Shown one piece after another: positions 12,147 through 23,284 of a stretch of 64,000 bases of DNA. The notes beneath the pieces are model-generated. The model searched no databases and had not been told where the DNA came from. It saw only the letters and a program-made list of their open reading frames with translations. The stretch lies in NCBI GenBank assembly GCA_014529385.2, contig CM043959.1, positions 11,188,809 through 11,252,808 of the forward strand, given 5' to 3'. The stretch is from Adiantum capillus-veneris. Lineage: Eukaryota > Streptophyta > Polypodiopsida > Polypodiales > Pteridaceae. Numbering within the stretch: the first letter of the stretch is position 1; each line of letters opens with the position of its first letter. Both the position numbers and the translations under genes were made by a program.

Positions 12147-14453
12147 ATGGCTGGATCACAAGACACTGCTCTTTACAATATCAAGAAGCTGGATGGAACC
12201 AATTTCCCATTGTGGAAGAAGCAGATTTGGCACGTGTTGGTACAAAAGAAGCAGATAAAACCTATAAAGCTCAAGGGGATAAAACCAGAAGATATGGACG
12301 AAGATGAATGGAGCCAAATGGATGAATTGGCACTTTCTACCATTATGTTGACTTTGGCAGAAAGCGTTTACTTCAATGTAGCAGACGAGATGTCGGCTTA
12401 TGAAGCATGGACAAAGCTGAGTGATCTTTATGAGAAGCAGAGTGCAGCTTCACAGGTATACTGGCTTAAGAAGCTTGTTGACTTGAAGATGAAAGAAGGG
12501 ACACCTATGTCCAATCATCTGAATGAATTCAACACCATCTATAGTCAGTTGTCAGCTCAAGGTGTCAAGTTTGATGAACCTGTTAGAGCTTTGTTCCTGT
12601 TGATCACATTGCCGAAAAGTTGGGACACTTTTCGCGTAGCTTTGAGTAATTCTGCACCTCCAAATGGTTTGACCATAGCAGGTGTAGAAGGCAGTCTGCT
12701 TACTGAAGAAACCAACAGAAAGACAATGGACAAAGGCAAAGGAACAGCCTTAGTTGTCAGGGGAAGGACCAAAGAAAAGTACAAAGGTGGAAAGAGGAAT
12801 CAGTCTCGTAGCAAGTCCCGCAGTGCTAAAGGCAAGAGTGACATAGAATTCTACCATTGTGGCAAGAAGGGTCACATGAAAAGAGACTGCAGAGAATGGA
12901 AAGCAGAAAAAGGCAAAGAGAAAGCTGAAGACCATGGTGAGAAGAACAAGTCCTCAGTGAAGATTCAAGAAATAAATGTGACAAACAATGTTGCAGAGGA
13001 TGACAGTCTAGTGTCACGAGACATCTACTTCTTGAAGAATACAATGGACTCAGCTCTTCTTATAGCATCTGATGGAAATGCACTGAGTGACTGGATTATA
13101 GACTCAGGGACATCACTTCATGTGTCTCCAAACAAGGAGTGGTTTACCTCTTGTGTGACCACTAAAGATCATGTTCGGCTAGGCAATGGGCAGACATGTG
13201 AGATCTTAGGTGTTGGAGATGTTCAATTGAAGTTTCAGAATGGCTCTTCTTTCACGCTGAAGAATGTGAGACATGTTCCCGCAATTACAAAGAGCTTGAT
13301 CAGCACAGGTTTACTTGATGATGCTGGCTACGTCACCACTTTTGGACAGAACATGTGGAAGATATCCAAGGGTTCTATGATAGTAGCACATGGAGTAAAG
13401 TTTGGAGGACTTTACATGATTTATGTATCAAATGTCTCTAAAAATGTAATCAATGTAATCGAACAGCCGAACGTTTCTTTGTGGCATAGCCGGTTAGGAC
13501 ATATGTCCAAGAAGGTAATGGAAATCTTGTCTCGTTCTGGTTATTTGCCTGGCTTGTCATTTAATGATTTTGAATTCTGTGAACATTGTCTGTATGGTAA
13601 GCAAACACAACAGCCACATAAGCATAGAAGCAATAGAAGAGATACACAATTGGCACTTGTTTATAGTGATTTGTGTGGACCTATGCCTAACCTATCTCTA
13701 GGGGGAGCTTCTTACTTTATGACATTTATAGATGATTACTCGAGGAAAGTATGGGTTTACTTTCTCAAGCACAAGGATGAAGCGTTTAGTGTTTTCAAAA
13801 CGTTTGTGACACTTGTGGAGAATCAGAGTGGCAAGAAGTTTAAATGCTTACGCATTGTCAATGGTGGAGAGTATGTTTCAAAGGCCTTTCAGGACTTTTG
13901 TGAGTCAAAAGGTATAAAACATGAACTTACTGCTCCTTACAATCCTCCTCAAAATGGTGTTGCTGAGAGGATAAATAGGACCATACAAGAGAAGGTCAGA
14001 AGTATGTTGTCTAATGCACAACTGCCAAATGGGTTTTGGGTTGAAGCTGTATCAACAGCTGTTCATCTTATAAATAGATATCCTAGCAAGGTTTTGCAGA
14101 AGGATTCAGTGGCAGAGATGGTATGGTCATGCAAAATGCCCTCATACAAGCATCTCAGAGTCTTTGGCTGTGAGGCATATACTCATGTTCCAAAGGAATT
14201 TAGGAACAAACTTGAGCCAAAGAGTAGAAAGTGCATCTTTCTAGGCTATGGTAATTCTGGTGAGATGGGGTACAGACTTTGGGATCCCGAATCCAGAAAG
14301 GTTATCCGTAGCAATGATGTTCACTTTAATGAAGCCAAATATCATTCTAAACCAGAGAGGGTTGAGGACATTAGAAGAGTTGTCTTCCAGAAGATGGACC
14401 TGCACGTGCAAGACAAAATGTCAGGTCTCAAGAGGAGCAAGGACAGGATATAG
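12147..14453 (+). pseudogene. Cop-2 gag-protease-integrase
   Basis: A 768-codon frame. Gag occupies about residues 1-230 (LDGTNFPLWKKQIWHVLVQKK near the start). The zinc knuckle reads FYHCGKKGHMKRDC, with Phe in place of its first Cys. Protease has an intact WIIDSGTSLHVS (~residue 315). Integrase shows the HHCC zinc-binding part (LWHSRLGHMS...FCEHCLYGK) and the catalytic core: YSDLCGP has the first Asp and NGVAER the Glu, but the middle motif reads LRIVNGGEY where copia enzymes carry Asp before Asn-Gly-Gly-Glu. Loss of that Asp should abolish integration. Near residue 758 the frame drifts (frameshift ~14420); the RT part continues from 14453 in another frame. Confidence 0.9.
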
Positions 14454-15670
14454 TGGAACCACAGGTTGCGGCTGAGCCTGAGCCACCTATTTTGCGTAGA
14501 TCTAGACGTATCACGCGACCTCCTGATAGGTTTGTTCCATCGATGAACTATGTCATGTTGACTGATTGCAATGAGCCTTCATGTTACAAGGAAGCACTGC
14601 AAATGAAGGACTCCGGGAATTGGCAATTGGCCATGCAGTCAGAGATGACAGCTCTGCATAAAAACTAGACATGGAAGCTAGTTAAATTACCACAGGTCAA
14701 AAAGGCTCTACCTTGTAAATGGGTTTACAGGTATAAGATCACCGCTCATGATAGTCAGCCAAAGTACAAAGCAAGGCTTGTTGCCAAGGGCTTTAAGCAA
14801 GAACAAGGCATTGACTTTGATAAAGTCTTCTCTCCGGTTGTCAAGATGACTACATTGAGATGCTTTCTTGCATTGGTTGCCATATTAGATTTGGTGTTGC
14901 ACCAAATGGATGTCAAGATAGCGTTCTTGCATGGTGATTTAGATGTGGAAATTTACAGGCAGCAGCCAGAAGGGTTTGTTGAGAAAGGCAAGGAAGATTT
15001 GGTATGCCAATTGTTAAAGAGTTATTATGGCTTAAAACAATCACCGAGGGCATGGTACCATAAGTTCCACAAGTTTATGCTTTCTCAAGGCTACAAACGT
15101 AGTGAGTTCGATCACTGTCTATATACAAAGAAAGCTAAGGATGGCAGTTGGCCGATCCTTATTTTGTATGTGGATGACATGTTGATTGCTGGCAAACACT
15201 TGGAAGAAATTTCAGCTTTGAAGTCAAAGATGGCAAAATCGTTTGACATGAAAGACATGGGTGAGGCAAGTCATATACTTGGTATGTGCATTGAGAGAGA
15301 CAGATCAAAGAAGTTGATTTGGTTATCTCAAACAGAGTATATTGACAAGGTTTTGCAACGTTTCAATATGGAGAAGGGAAAGGCATTGAGTGTTCCATTG
15401 CCACCATATGTGAAACTTAGCAGAAAGGATTGTCCTATGTCTGAGGAAGAACAGGCTGAAATGGATAAGATTCCATATGCGTCTGCAGTGGGTAGTTTGA
15501 TGTATGCAATGATTGCTACTCGCCCAGACATTGCATTTGCAGTGGGAGTAGTAAGTCGATACATGTCAAACCCAGGCAAGAAACATTGGGAGGCAGTGAA
15601 AGGAATATTGAGATACCTGAAAGCTACAAAGAGTATGCACATATGCTATGGGAGTCAGGAGCTAAGTTAA
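14453..15670 (+). pseudogene. Cop-2 reverse transcriptase
   Basis: Copia RT in the frame following the integrase shift. It is interrupted by TAG just after TALHKN (14666-14668), at a position where copia proteins often have Gln or another residue before Thr-Trp. Downstream it reads WVYRYKITAHD, then ARLVAKGFKQEQGIDF, DVKIAFLHGDL, GLKQSPRAWY and LYVDDMLIAG, so the YVDD catalytic motif is intact. It ends with the connection block GSLMYAMIATRPDIAFAVGV and a frameshift near 15655, after which RNase H is in another frame. Confidence 0.9.
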
Positions 15671-16125
15671 AGGGTTTTACAGACTCAGATTATGCAGGTG
15701 ACTTAGACAATCGAAGGTCTACGTCAGGGTATGTCTTTACATTGGCTGGTGGAGCAGTATCATGGCATTCTAGATTACAAGATTGTGTTACTCAGTCTAC
15801 TACAGAGGCTAAATATGTTGCAGCATCAGAGGCATGCAAAGAATCAATTTGGATTAATCGACTAGTAACAGATTTGGGAATCAAAGAAGAGATGCCTGTG
15901 TTATATTGTGATAGTCAAAGTGCTATACAATTGGCTCGCAATCCAGTTTATCACTCAAAGACAAAGCATGTGGATGTGAAGTATCATTTCATCAGGGAAA
16001 TGCTCGAGGATAAGCAACTTCAGCTTGTCAAAGTTCACACCACAGAAAATCCTGTTGATCTACTTACAAAAGGACTTCCCTCAGAGAGCTTTGCGCATTT
16101 TTGCAAGCAGTTAGGTGTAGGGTAG
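15586..16125 (+). pseudogene. Cop-2 RNase H
   Basis: From about 15660 the frame encodes copia RNase H: GFTDSDYAGDLDNRRSTSGY, then STTEAKYVAASEA, LYCDSQSAIQLARNPVYH and KHVDVKYHFIRE. The first and third Asp motifs are kept, but the expected TEAEY is TEAKY, replacing a catalytic Glu by Lys. The first ~25 codons of the open frame (from 15586) are out of frame with RT and probably not native. The true junction is the frameshift near 15655. Confidence 0.88.
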
Positions 16126-16203
16126 TACATCACTTCTCTACATCTCTTGTATATTAGCTTGTATAGTAGCTTCTCTCACACTTAAAGTACCACATTGGAC
16201 TTT

Positions 16204-16214
16204 AAGTGGGAGGT
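16204..16214 (+). promoter_or_regulatory. Cop-2 polypurine tract
   Basis: AAGTGGGAGG adjoining the 3' LTR; the same tract as in Cop-1. Confidence 0.8.
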
Positions 16215-16406
16215 TGTTGGGGTATAAAGCCCAATGTGGTCGCCCAGGTAAGTGGGCGGGCCGCCAGGTATGTACACATATTCTTTTGTTAAAACCTAAT
16301 AAGAACTCACTATGCTCTACACATTACAGTAGAGCGAGTTCACCATATCGACGTGCTCTTCTTCTCGCACTCTCTCTCGCGTCGCACTTCCGCTCGTACT
16401 CCTTCA
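16215..16406 (+). repeat. Cop-2 3' LTR
   Basis: 192 bp, TG...CA, followed by target duplication tttat. A few substitutions and a 2-bp length difference from the 5' LTR. Confidence 0.95.
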
Positions 16407-18561
16407 TTTATGTATCTTATAGGTGGGAAAAAGTATTGGCAGTTTAGTGTCTTGTACAAGATAGCCTAAATTCTCCAAGTATCTTGAGATGCTATTGGTG
16501 ACAGTCTGTACGAAAGAGTTAATTCTATTCCTGTCCAGAAACCTAATCACGGGCGGCATTCCAAGCAAGGCTTTTGCAAATAAGAGTGGGACAATTACAA
16601 CTTTTATCCAGCCCGACTATGAACCAATTATTAGATATCTTTTGGAAATCAAGAGCAAGTTCCAGTGTTAACCAAGAGTTAGAAGCATTCCTTCATAATT
16701 TTCGTTAAGTCCAGTAGGACTGTCTTCTCCAGTTGGGAGAAAACTGACAAGGTCAGTTAAACAGCTAAGTAAAGCTGATAGAGTGAGGTAAGAATTTTGG
16801 GAAAGCTAGGTATGTGATTGAGCCCATTGGCCAAGATTTTTCGAACTTTGATATTATCAATGATACTATGATCACAAGTACAAACATAAAAACCATATGT
16901 ATCAAAGTTTTTGCAATATGTGGTAAATTGATTGCATCTACATTCGGGAATAGATTCATGACAAAGAAAATCATTACTGTAAACCAAGTTTTTCACGGGT
17001 TGTTGATATATCCAACCAATGAGAACATTATTGAGTAGTTTGTGATTGCCAAAAAGAAGGTCAAAGCACTAAAAAAAAAGAGCTTTAGGTTGTATCCAAT
17101 TGAGAAGTACATTATGAAAAAGACATTGTACGAAGATAAAGCCTTGGTTTGAAGATACTTTGTTGAGAATCCTTCGTCCGCAAGGGCTCACAGTAACCTG
17201 CAATTCCACCAAGGATTACATTTCAAGAAAATTCATGATGGGAGAGTTTCTGGCTCTACCCCTAGTGATGCTACGAGACTTCCCTCGGTTGGAGGAAGAG
17301 CTATGTGTTAAAAAAGAAGTAAAAGAGTTGGGGATAGTGAGAGAATTGGGTCTTTTCATAGCAAGAGAATCATCCTCATCAATACATGGTTTGAGTAAGC
17401 TAGTGATAATCTTTACACCTTTGTAGTTGGCATAAGTGACTAGGTAGATTCTAGGTTCATCTGATTTTAGTTCCCTCAAGATATCCAACATTAATCCACG
17501 AAAGATGTTAAAGGCAATTTGAGCAATTACTATCTTTTTAGCTTGGCCGCCCAACCAGGAGCAAATAAGGGAGAGGTGAAAATCAAATGGTTTTTCTAGG
17601 AAGAGTAGGTCAAGATGGTTGAGTATAAACCAAATATCATGATCAAACCACATGATGCTCAATTTGCAAGAGGCTTTAGGGTCAAGAAATCTGCAGGCAC
17701 ATTTAACATAGGGTCAAAAAACATTCCAAATGGATTCTGTGTAGAAGTCCAGGTTGCTTTTAGCAAACTCCATGTTCCCTTTTGTACAGATACAAAGATC
17801 AGTATTACAAGGGCACTTAGAATGGTCAATGAGATTGAGGTTGAAGGGTGCTTTGATGAGTTCACCTTTGTCAAGAAATTGCCCACCTTTTAAGATCTTA
17901 GTTTGCAGTCCTTCATAGTAGATGCAGGGAGATTGGCAAGGTTAACCCAGGTTTTACTTAAAATAGGTGCTAAGAAAGCTTTGTTGGCCAGGACCCAAAG
18001 CTGATGGTCCACCCCAAAAGACTCGATCTCAAGCCGTCTAATAGGTAAGAAAGAAAAAACTTTAGAGATTTTTGGCACCATTTCCAAGAGGTTAAAGTCA
18101 TTGAGGGAACAAAGATTACTCTGAAAGACAGCTTCAAGAGTTGCATTATCCCTACAAAAGATACCACCAGTTTGAGGGATAGTAGGGGTAGTCGGGGTAC
18201 TAACAAAAGATGGATTGAGGCCGCACAGCTTCCTCAAAAAGTTACATATATCAGCCCTACAGGAAGAGAATAGGGCAAGCTCCTATTGGTATTGCAAAGA
18301 AAGTATAGGAAGTTGGGCTATGTACTGGGAAATCAAATTCACACCTTCCTTGGAGTCCTTGTCCAAGGTAGCCAAAATTGTAACCCAATCATTAAAAAAT
18401 AACATGTGTAAGATAGACATTTTCTTGTTTGTGGTAAGAGCCGAGTCATATATTAGTTGAGATGCATCCAAGCTGTTAATACATCTGAGGACAAGGGACA
18501 TGGCCACAAAGAGGGGCTCAGAGGTCAATTCCAATCCTTGTGAGAGAGCAAGGGTCTGCAA
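16407..18561 (-). pseudogene. Penelope-like element, N-terminal and RT-finger part (relic)
   Basis: Read on minus from 18561, a frame runs to 17890 with one in-frame TAG near 18272. It then shifts and continues through a Cys-rich stretch (CPCNTDLCICTKGNMEF, then a TGA, then KCACRF) to a frame ending at 17216. Further on, 16757-16996 encodes a Cys/His segment followed by KVRKILANGLNHIPSFP, which resembles the conserved LR-x-L-x-KG-x-x-x-x-P block N-terminal to RT in Penelope-like proteins. Near the Cop-2 border it reads PVIRFLDRN and KLPILFPTYKIHK, the RT fingers. The frame then enters 10793-10858 and 5669-6736. At least three stops or shifts make it a dead copy. The very N-terminal 18561-17216 part is not recognised. 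Confidence 0.65.
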
Positions 18562-19417
18562 TATGTCAAAAAAGTTTTAGTGAGGTTTCAATTACTTACG
18601 ATAGTAAGTAATATAATCTTTGGCCTTCTAGCAAGGAAGGGTTTGGTTCTAACTGCCATAGCTTTTTTTTATTTATGGTCTTTTAGGTACAATTAATCTG
18701 TTCAAGAATCTTTGCATGATTCTCAGTGCTATGTTTTTTTACACTCATGCGGGCTGTCATTCTAAAAGGTTTGGGGTCCTGAAAGGAAATAGATAAGATT
18801 AGTTACTGTAGATTCAGTCTACAAACCTTAAACTGGCAAAGTCAAAGACTATAATAGCCGTGAGCAGGAGACCAAAAAAATAGTCTATGAAGGACCACCT
18901 AACACCAACCAACCAATTAAGGGATTATGTATTGTGGGTCCAACTTAGAGCTAAGTTTCAGAATTAGTTTCCAAAGCCATCATCCCGATTTTTTCAAGAA
19001 GAAAAAACCTTATGTTTAGGATGTGTGTGTAGCTGTTCTATAAGATATAATTGAACTTTTTACATTCAAAAGACAGTTGGCTGTAGAACAAAGGAAAAGC
19101 CAAACAAAGGAAATGGTAAGTACAAAACAATTCAGTCTTAGAATTATTTTTGTACAAAGATTGTAAGAATGAAGCACCATTCCAATATACAATTTAACAA
19201 AAGAAATTCCCAAGCAATAGGTAAATGTGTAATCTAGTGTTGGACAGCTCGCTAGCAAAAAAAACTTTCCAAGATAAGATAGAGTCCTTACCTGCATCCA
19301 CAGATATGTTAGCCTTGGATGTGTTTTACAGGTATCAATGGACTATACCAGTTATTATACATGTCCATCTTATAAACTTTTTCTTAAAACTTACAAGCTT
19401 AGTCCAAAAGTAAATTA
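18562..19417. other. Unassigned sequence upstream of the Penelope-like ORF
   Basis: No credible gene. On minus it lies between the right direct repeat and the ORF start, so it may be 5' non-coding sequence of the same element. Confidence 0.35.
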
Positions 19418-20157
19418 TGTGTTCCAAAATGTACTTCTCCTTTTAATTAAAAAAAACCCCAAAGTTTTTAGCAAAAAACAGGATTATTTTGATTAGAAGG
19501 CCATCACCCCTTCTAATCCAAGTGTCTAAATCGCCCATCAACATCTATGACAGTTTATTTAGGTTATCTTTCACGATTAATGAAGCTTCACCATACGAAG
19601 CTATAAAAGAAGCTTTTCTATATTTAAAAATTCCTTTAATAGTTCAAAATATCAAGCTCATTTTTGTTTAGGTCAAATATAGTTTATGCCCTGCATGATA
19701 CAAAGAATCCAAATCATCCCCCACTCTGTATATCACTTACCTTAAACCTCTAATAGCATGCCAATGGCAAGGATCCCTTGCTGTGTCAAGCCAATCCTTA
19801 AGTCAAACCATGAAGGCAAAGGAATATGAGCCCATATGGTTTTAGTTTCCAACTTTACCTGTCCTTGTGGATGCAAGAGTACTGTAACACCTTATCAAGA
19901 TACCCAATAACGAAATAAGCCCAGTAATTGTAAGCAATCAGGCCAAAACCCCAAAACAAAATAACTAACAACAATCCAATATCTGTAAGCAGTCGGACCA
20001 AGCCCCCTAGTTTACCATAAGCCAGAACTGTGCACGCATTGTATCCAGTAACGAGTTTTAAACCAGAAGGTACCCGGTGTAAACCCACCCTCATTAGAGG
20101 TTCCTTAGAATGAAGATGGTGTTTAAGCATCAGGGGTAACCACAAAAAACCCCCCAA
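19418..20157 (-). repeat. Right copy of ~0.7 kb direct repeat flanking the Penelope-like region
   Basis: Same orientation and sequence as 3961-4665, about 35 bp longer through an insertion near 19455-19495. With the two copia elements removed, the spacing between copies is about 5.8 kb, a plausible retroelement length. Confidence 0.75.
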
Positions 20158-20896
20158 GGAGGTTCAATGAAACCAAAAGTAACATCTTGATTTTCCACAT
20201 TGTTGTCCATTTGCAACCATCTTGTGTTACCGGCTCCTATCCAACATACTGTGTAGACTCCATTTAGAACGTACATGAGCATGCTAAACAAGTTATCACA
20301 ACAAAGATGTACTTGAAAGTGTACCTCTTTTCACTTTCAAAGAAAGTAACTGGTTGACGTAACTTATTAGCAAAATATAATTCCTTGACTTGTTCTCAAT
20401 TTTCATTAGTAAACAACCCCACCATAACTAGTGTTCAAGGTTAAGAACATGAATTATACATGAAGAGACTAAACCTAGTCGCAAACATGCTTTAACTTAT
20501 GGTAAGCAAACTCCAACTAGAGCAATAAATGCTTACTAATTGGATTGCTTGGTGCTAACGTACGCACTGTGCATATCCGTTAGCACAAGATTACACTTTG
20601 TAATCTGCCTATCCCCTTGGATAGCGGACAGTACTGAGGTGTTTTTTCCCATGGTTTACAAACAGTCTTCCTAGATGACTGGTAGACGGGGATCACAATG
20701 TCGTAAAATATTGTTAAGGAATACAATGACATTCATAACCATCTTGGTTAACTTGAAAGATCCACAAGCACCCAATTTGAGCCATGACCTCTATTGGTGT
20801 TTGGTAGATCCAAACATAACCTCATAGAGATACTGCACATAGAGTGCAAAATGTGATGAATATGTATGCCGCTCCAAATCAGCTTTTGCTAAACAC
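20158..20896. other. Unassigned sequence
   Basis: No ORF or repeat that I can support. The sequence resumes after the solo LTR at 21723. Confidence 0.5.
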
Positions 20897-21722
20897 TGTT
20901 AGGAAATAAGACGTAGCTAAATAGATAATTGAGTAGATTACTTAATGGAGAGAGACAGATTTACATACACGAGATTATAGAGTAGTGAGAGAGAGAGAGA
21001 GAGAGTACACACGATATACGTGGTTCACCCAATGTGGGCTACGTCCACGGGAAAGCAGCCACTCAATGGATTTAGTACTTCAAAACAAGAAGTAGTTTAC
21101 AAAGGGATTATACCCTTAATGGAGCTCCCGCCTTGCTTCACTCTCACCACCTCACACTCACCTTGTTGCATCAACTTCACACTATGAAATGTGTGTAGAA
21201 ATGTCCTCCTTTTATAGGCCAAAAGGGCTGCCCTCTCTTATGAGAGACAGCCATGTGTAGCCGCCCTTGTGCGAATAAGTCCAAATCGGACCCTCCAATC
21301 CGCTCATGTGTGGCCGCCCTTGAAAAGACAAGTCCGCTTTTGAATTCGGCCACCGGCCATTGAATTCAGCCACCAGCCATTGACTTCCGACCACCGGCCA
21401 CCGGCCATTGACTTCTGACCACCGGCCATCGGCCATTGACTACCGGCCACCGGCCAACCAACCGGTTGTTTTCCGACCACTTTCCGGCCGCCGTCCGGCC
21501 ATAATATTTCGGTGAAAAGGAATATTCCGGCGAAAAAAAAGTCTCGAGGGCCTCCGCCCCCGAGGCCTCTAAAGTTGCCCCTGATTCTTGTCCGTGAAAA
21601 TTTTGGTTTCCGGTGAGTGATTTTCCTTCATGCACGATGGCTTCTCCTCATAATGGGGGCCTTACAAATGTGCGCTTTTACCACATAAAATTACAAGGGT
21701 AAATCAGGCTCCATACTTAACA
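20897..21722. mobile_element. sLTR-1: solo LTR with target duplication
   Basis: 826 bp beginning TGTTAGG and ending TTAACA, so the ends are inverted (TGTTA/TAACA). It is flanked by the 5-bp duplication aacac (20892-20896 and 21723-21727). It contains a (GA)n run (20987-21005) followed by ATACGTGGTTCACCC and GGCTACGTCCACGGG, a motif pair I know from plant LTRs. No internal region or second LTR adjoins, so it is a solo LTR left by LTR-LTR recombination. The orientation of the parent element is not determined. Confidence 0.88.
21341..21470. repeat. CCACCGGCCATTGAC minisatellite in sLTR-1
   Basis: At least five degenerate units built around CACCGGCCATTGA with variable spacers of about 20-30 bp, inside the solo LTR. 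The minus-strand ORFs here (Trp/Gly/Arg-rich) are by-products of the repeat. Confidence 0.8.
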
Positions 21723-23220
21723 AACACTAGGGCCCATAACACCTAGTGTACATGCATTTAGCAAAAAACAGATCCAAACCTGTATATCCATGATCATCCT
21801 TGCCAATACTAATGGCGAATGTGATGCTCCTAGCACACATTAAAGAGGAATGTAAATAGTTTTGAAAAGAAATTAAATACTTTCTGGTGCAATCATTTGC
21901 AAGCCTTGCTAAAACGTTTGAACCATAATAGAAGGTGAAACATTAATCACTTCTAGGTACAAACAAAGAAACCTTTTCATTAACAACTCATAGCCTTGCT
22001 ATATGCATAAACAACCATCCGTTAATGTTGTTTAGCAGCACTTGTGTGGAGGTAACTATAAACACGCATGCGATGTGTGTGAGAGAGACCCTCATTATTC
22101 ATGCTCCACACTAGCTAAACCGAAGTCCTTCAGTTCCTAGAACATGTTGTATCCCATGTGACAACATGTGCCAAATCAAACCCTACAAGTGGGTTCTATA
22201 ATTGCGGAATGCAGAAAGTTATTGTGGACACTATAGCCCAAATTTCTTTGCTCTTATGTGACCTTGTCATCTCGCTGACGAGCAAAAATGGATGAAAACA
22301 TAGAAGTTTATTCATCCAACTTGAAAAATTCAAGCAAAGCATATGCAAAAATGGAAATAAACCAAATCATATGTGTACCTAGAGGTTGAACGAAGTGTTC
22401 ACTTACCTATAGTCAAAGGCACTGCCCAAATTTCCCGCCTGCAAAGGCCTGGGAGCTCTAACTGAAAATTAGTGATGTGCAAGTAGTATTGCACATGTAA
22501 CCTTGGGTGTTGCCTTTGCAATCCAAGCTCTCGATTAAAATCGACATTGTCAAACCGCGTGGTTAGACTTTGTAATAAAATTGCTCAACTAGCAGCCAAC
22601 AATATCTGAATTCACTTTGGAAGTTGAAATTATCCACTACCCTAGGCAACTTATGGACCTCTTTCCTTGAAAGTGCAAGTTTGATGGTTCCAAGAATTGA
22701 CCATCAACACTTAATAAGTGATTTAGTAATCACGAGTTGGGTGGTCTTTTTCCCAAAATTGTATTCACATAAACACTCTTAGTGCTAAAATAGAAGATCC
22801 ACTCAAGTTGGGATCATATTCACAACTAGATCTTTTCCGAACTTAAAGAAAATCCATAATCTTGGGTTTTTATGAACAACCGTGTTGTCTGAAATGTTGG
22901 CTTCATCTATACACCTTGGTAAAGATAAGCTCTTACGAGTTTAAGACGTTCAAAAACTCAAATTGATCTTCACACTTAAAGTGTGTAGCGTTAAAATAAT
23001 GCCCCAAAAATCGCTAATGGCAAGACTCTTGCTTGTCCATTATAATTGAAAGGGTACTCAACAAAATAGATTTGTTCGATCTTTGATGGATTACAAACAG
23101 ATGGCTCTTAGCCATTCCAAAATAGGTGGCAATAGATGGCTCTTAGCCCTTCCTGTACCGCATTGACATAGAAAGATATTTAATAAAATCATGCCTAGGT
23201 TCACCTTTCCCACAAAGAAT

Positions 23221-23284
<64 letters not shown>

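Larger units (their letters stand above)
10859..16406 (+). mobile_element. Cop-2: full-structure Ty1/copia LTR retrotransposon, inactivated
   Basis: Element of 5548 bp with LTRs of 190 and 192 bp and a perfect 5-bp target duplication tttat (10854-10858 and 16407-16411). It has an initiator-Met primer site, polypurine tract, and gag, protease, integrase, RT and RNase H in copia order. Two frameshifts (~14420, ~15655), one nonsense codon (~14666) and active-site substitutions argue that this copy cannot move by itself. It shares LTR termini, primer site and polypurine tract with Cop-1. Confidence 0.95.

Noticed and set aside
21212-21635. Trp/Gly-rich minus-strand frames
   Set aside because: They read through the minisatellite of the solo LTR; composition follows the repeat.
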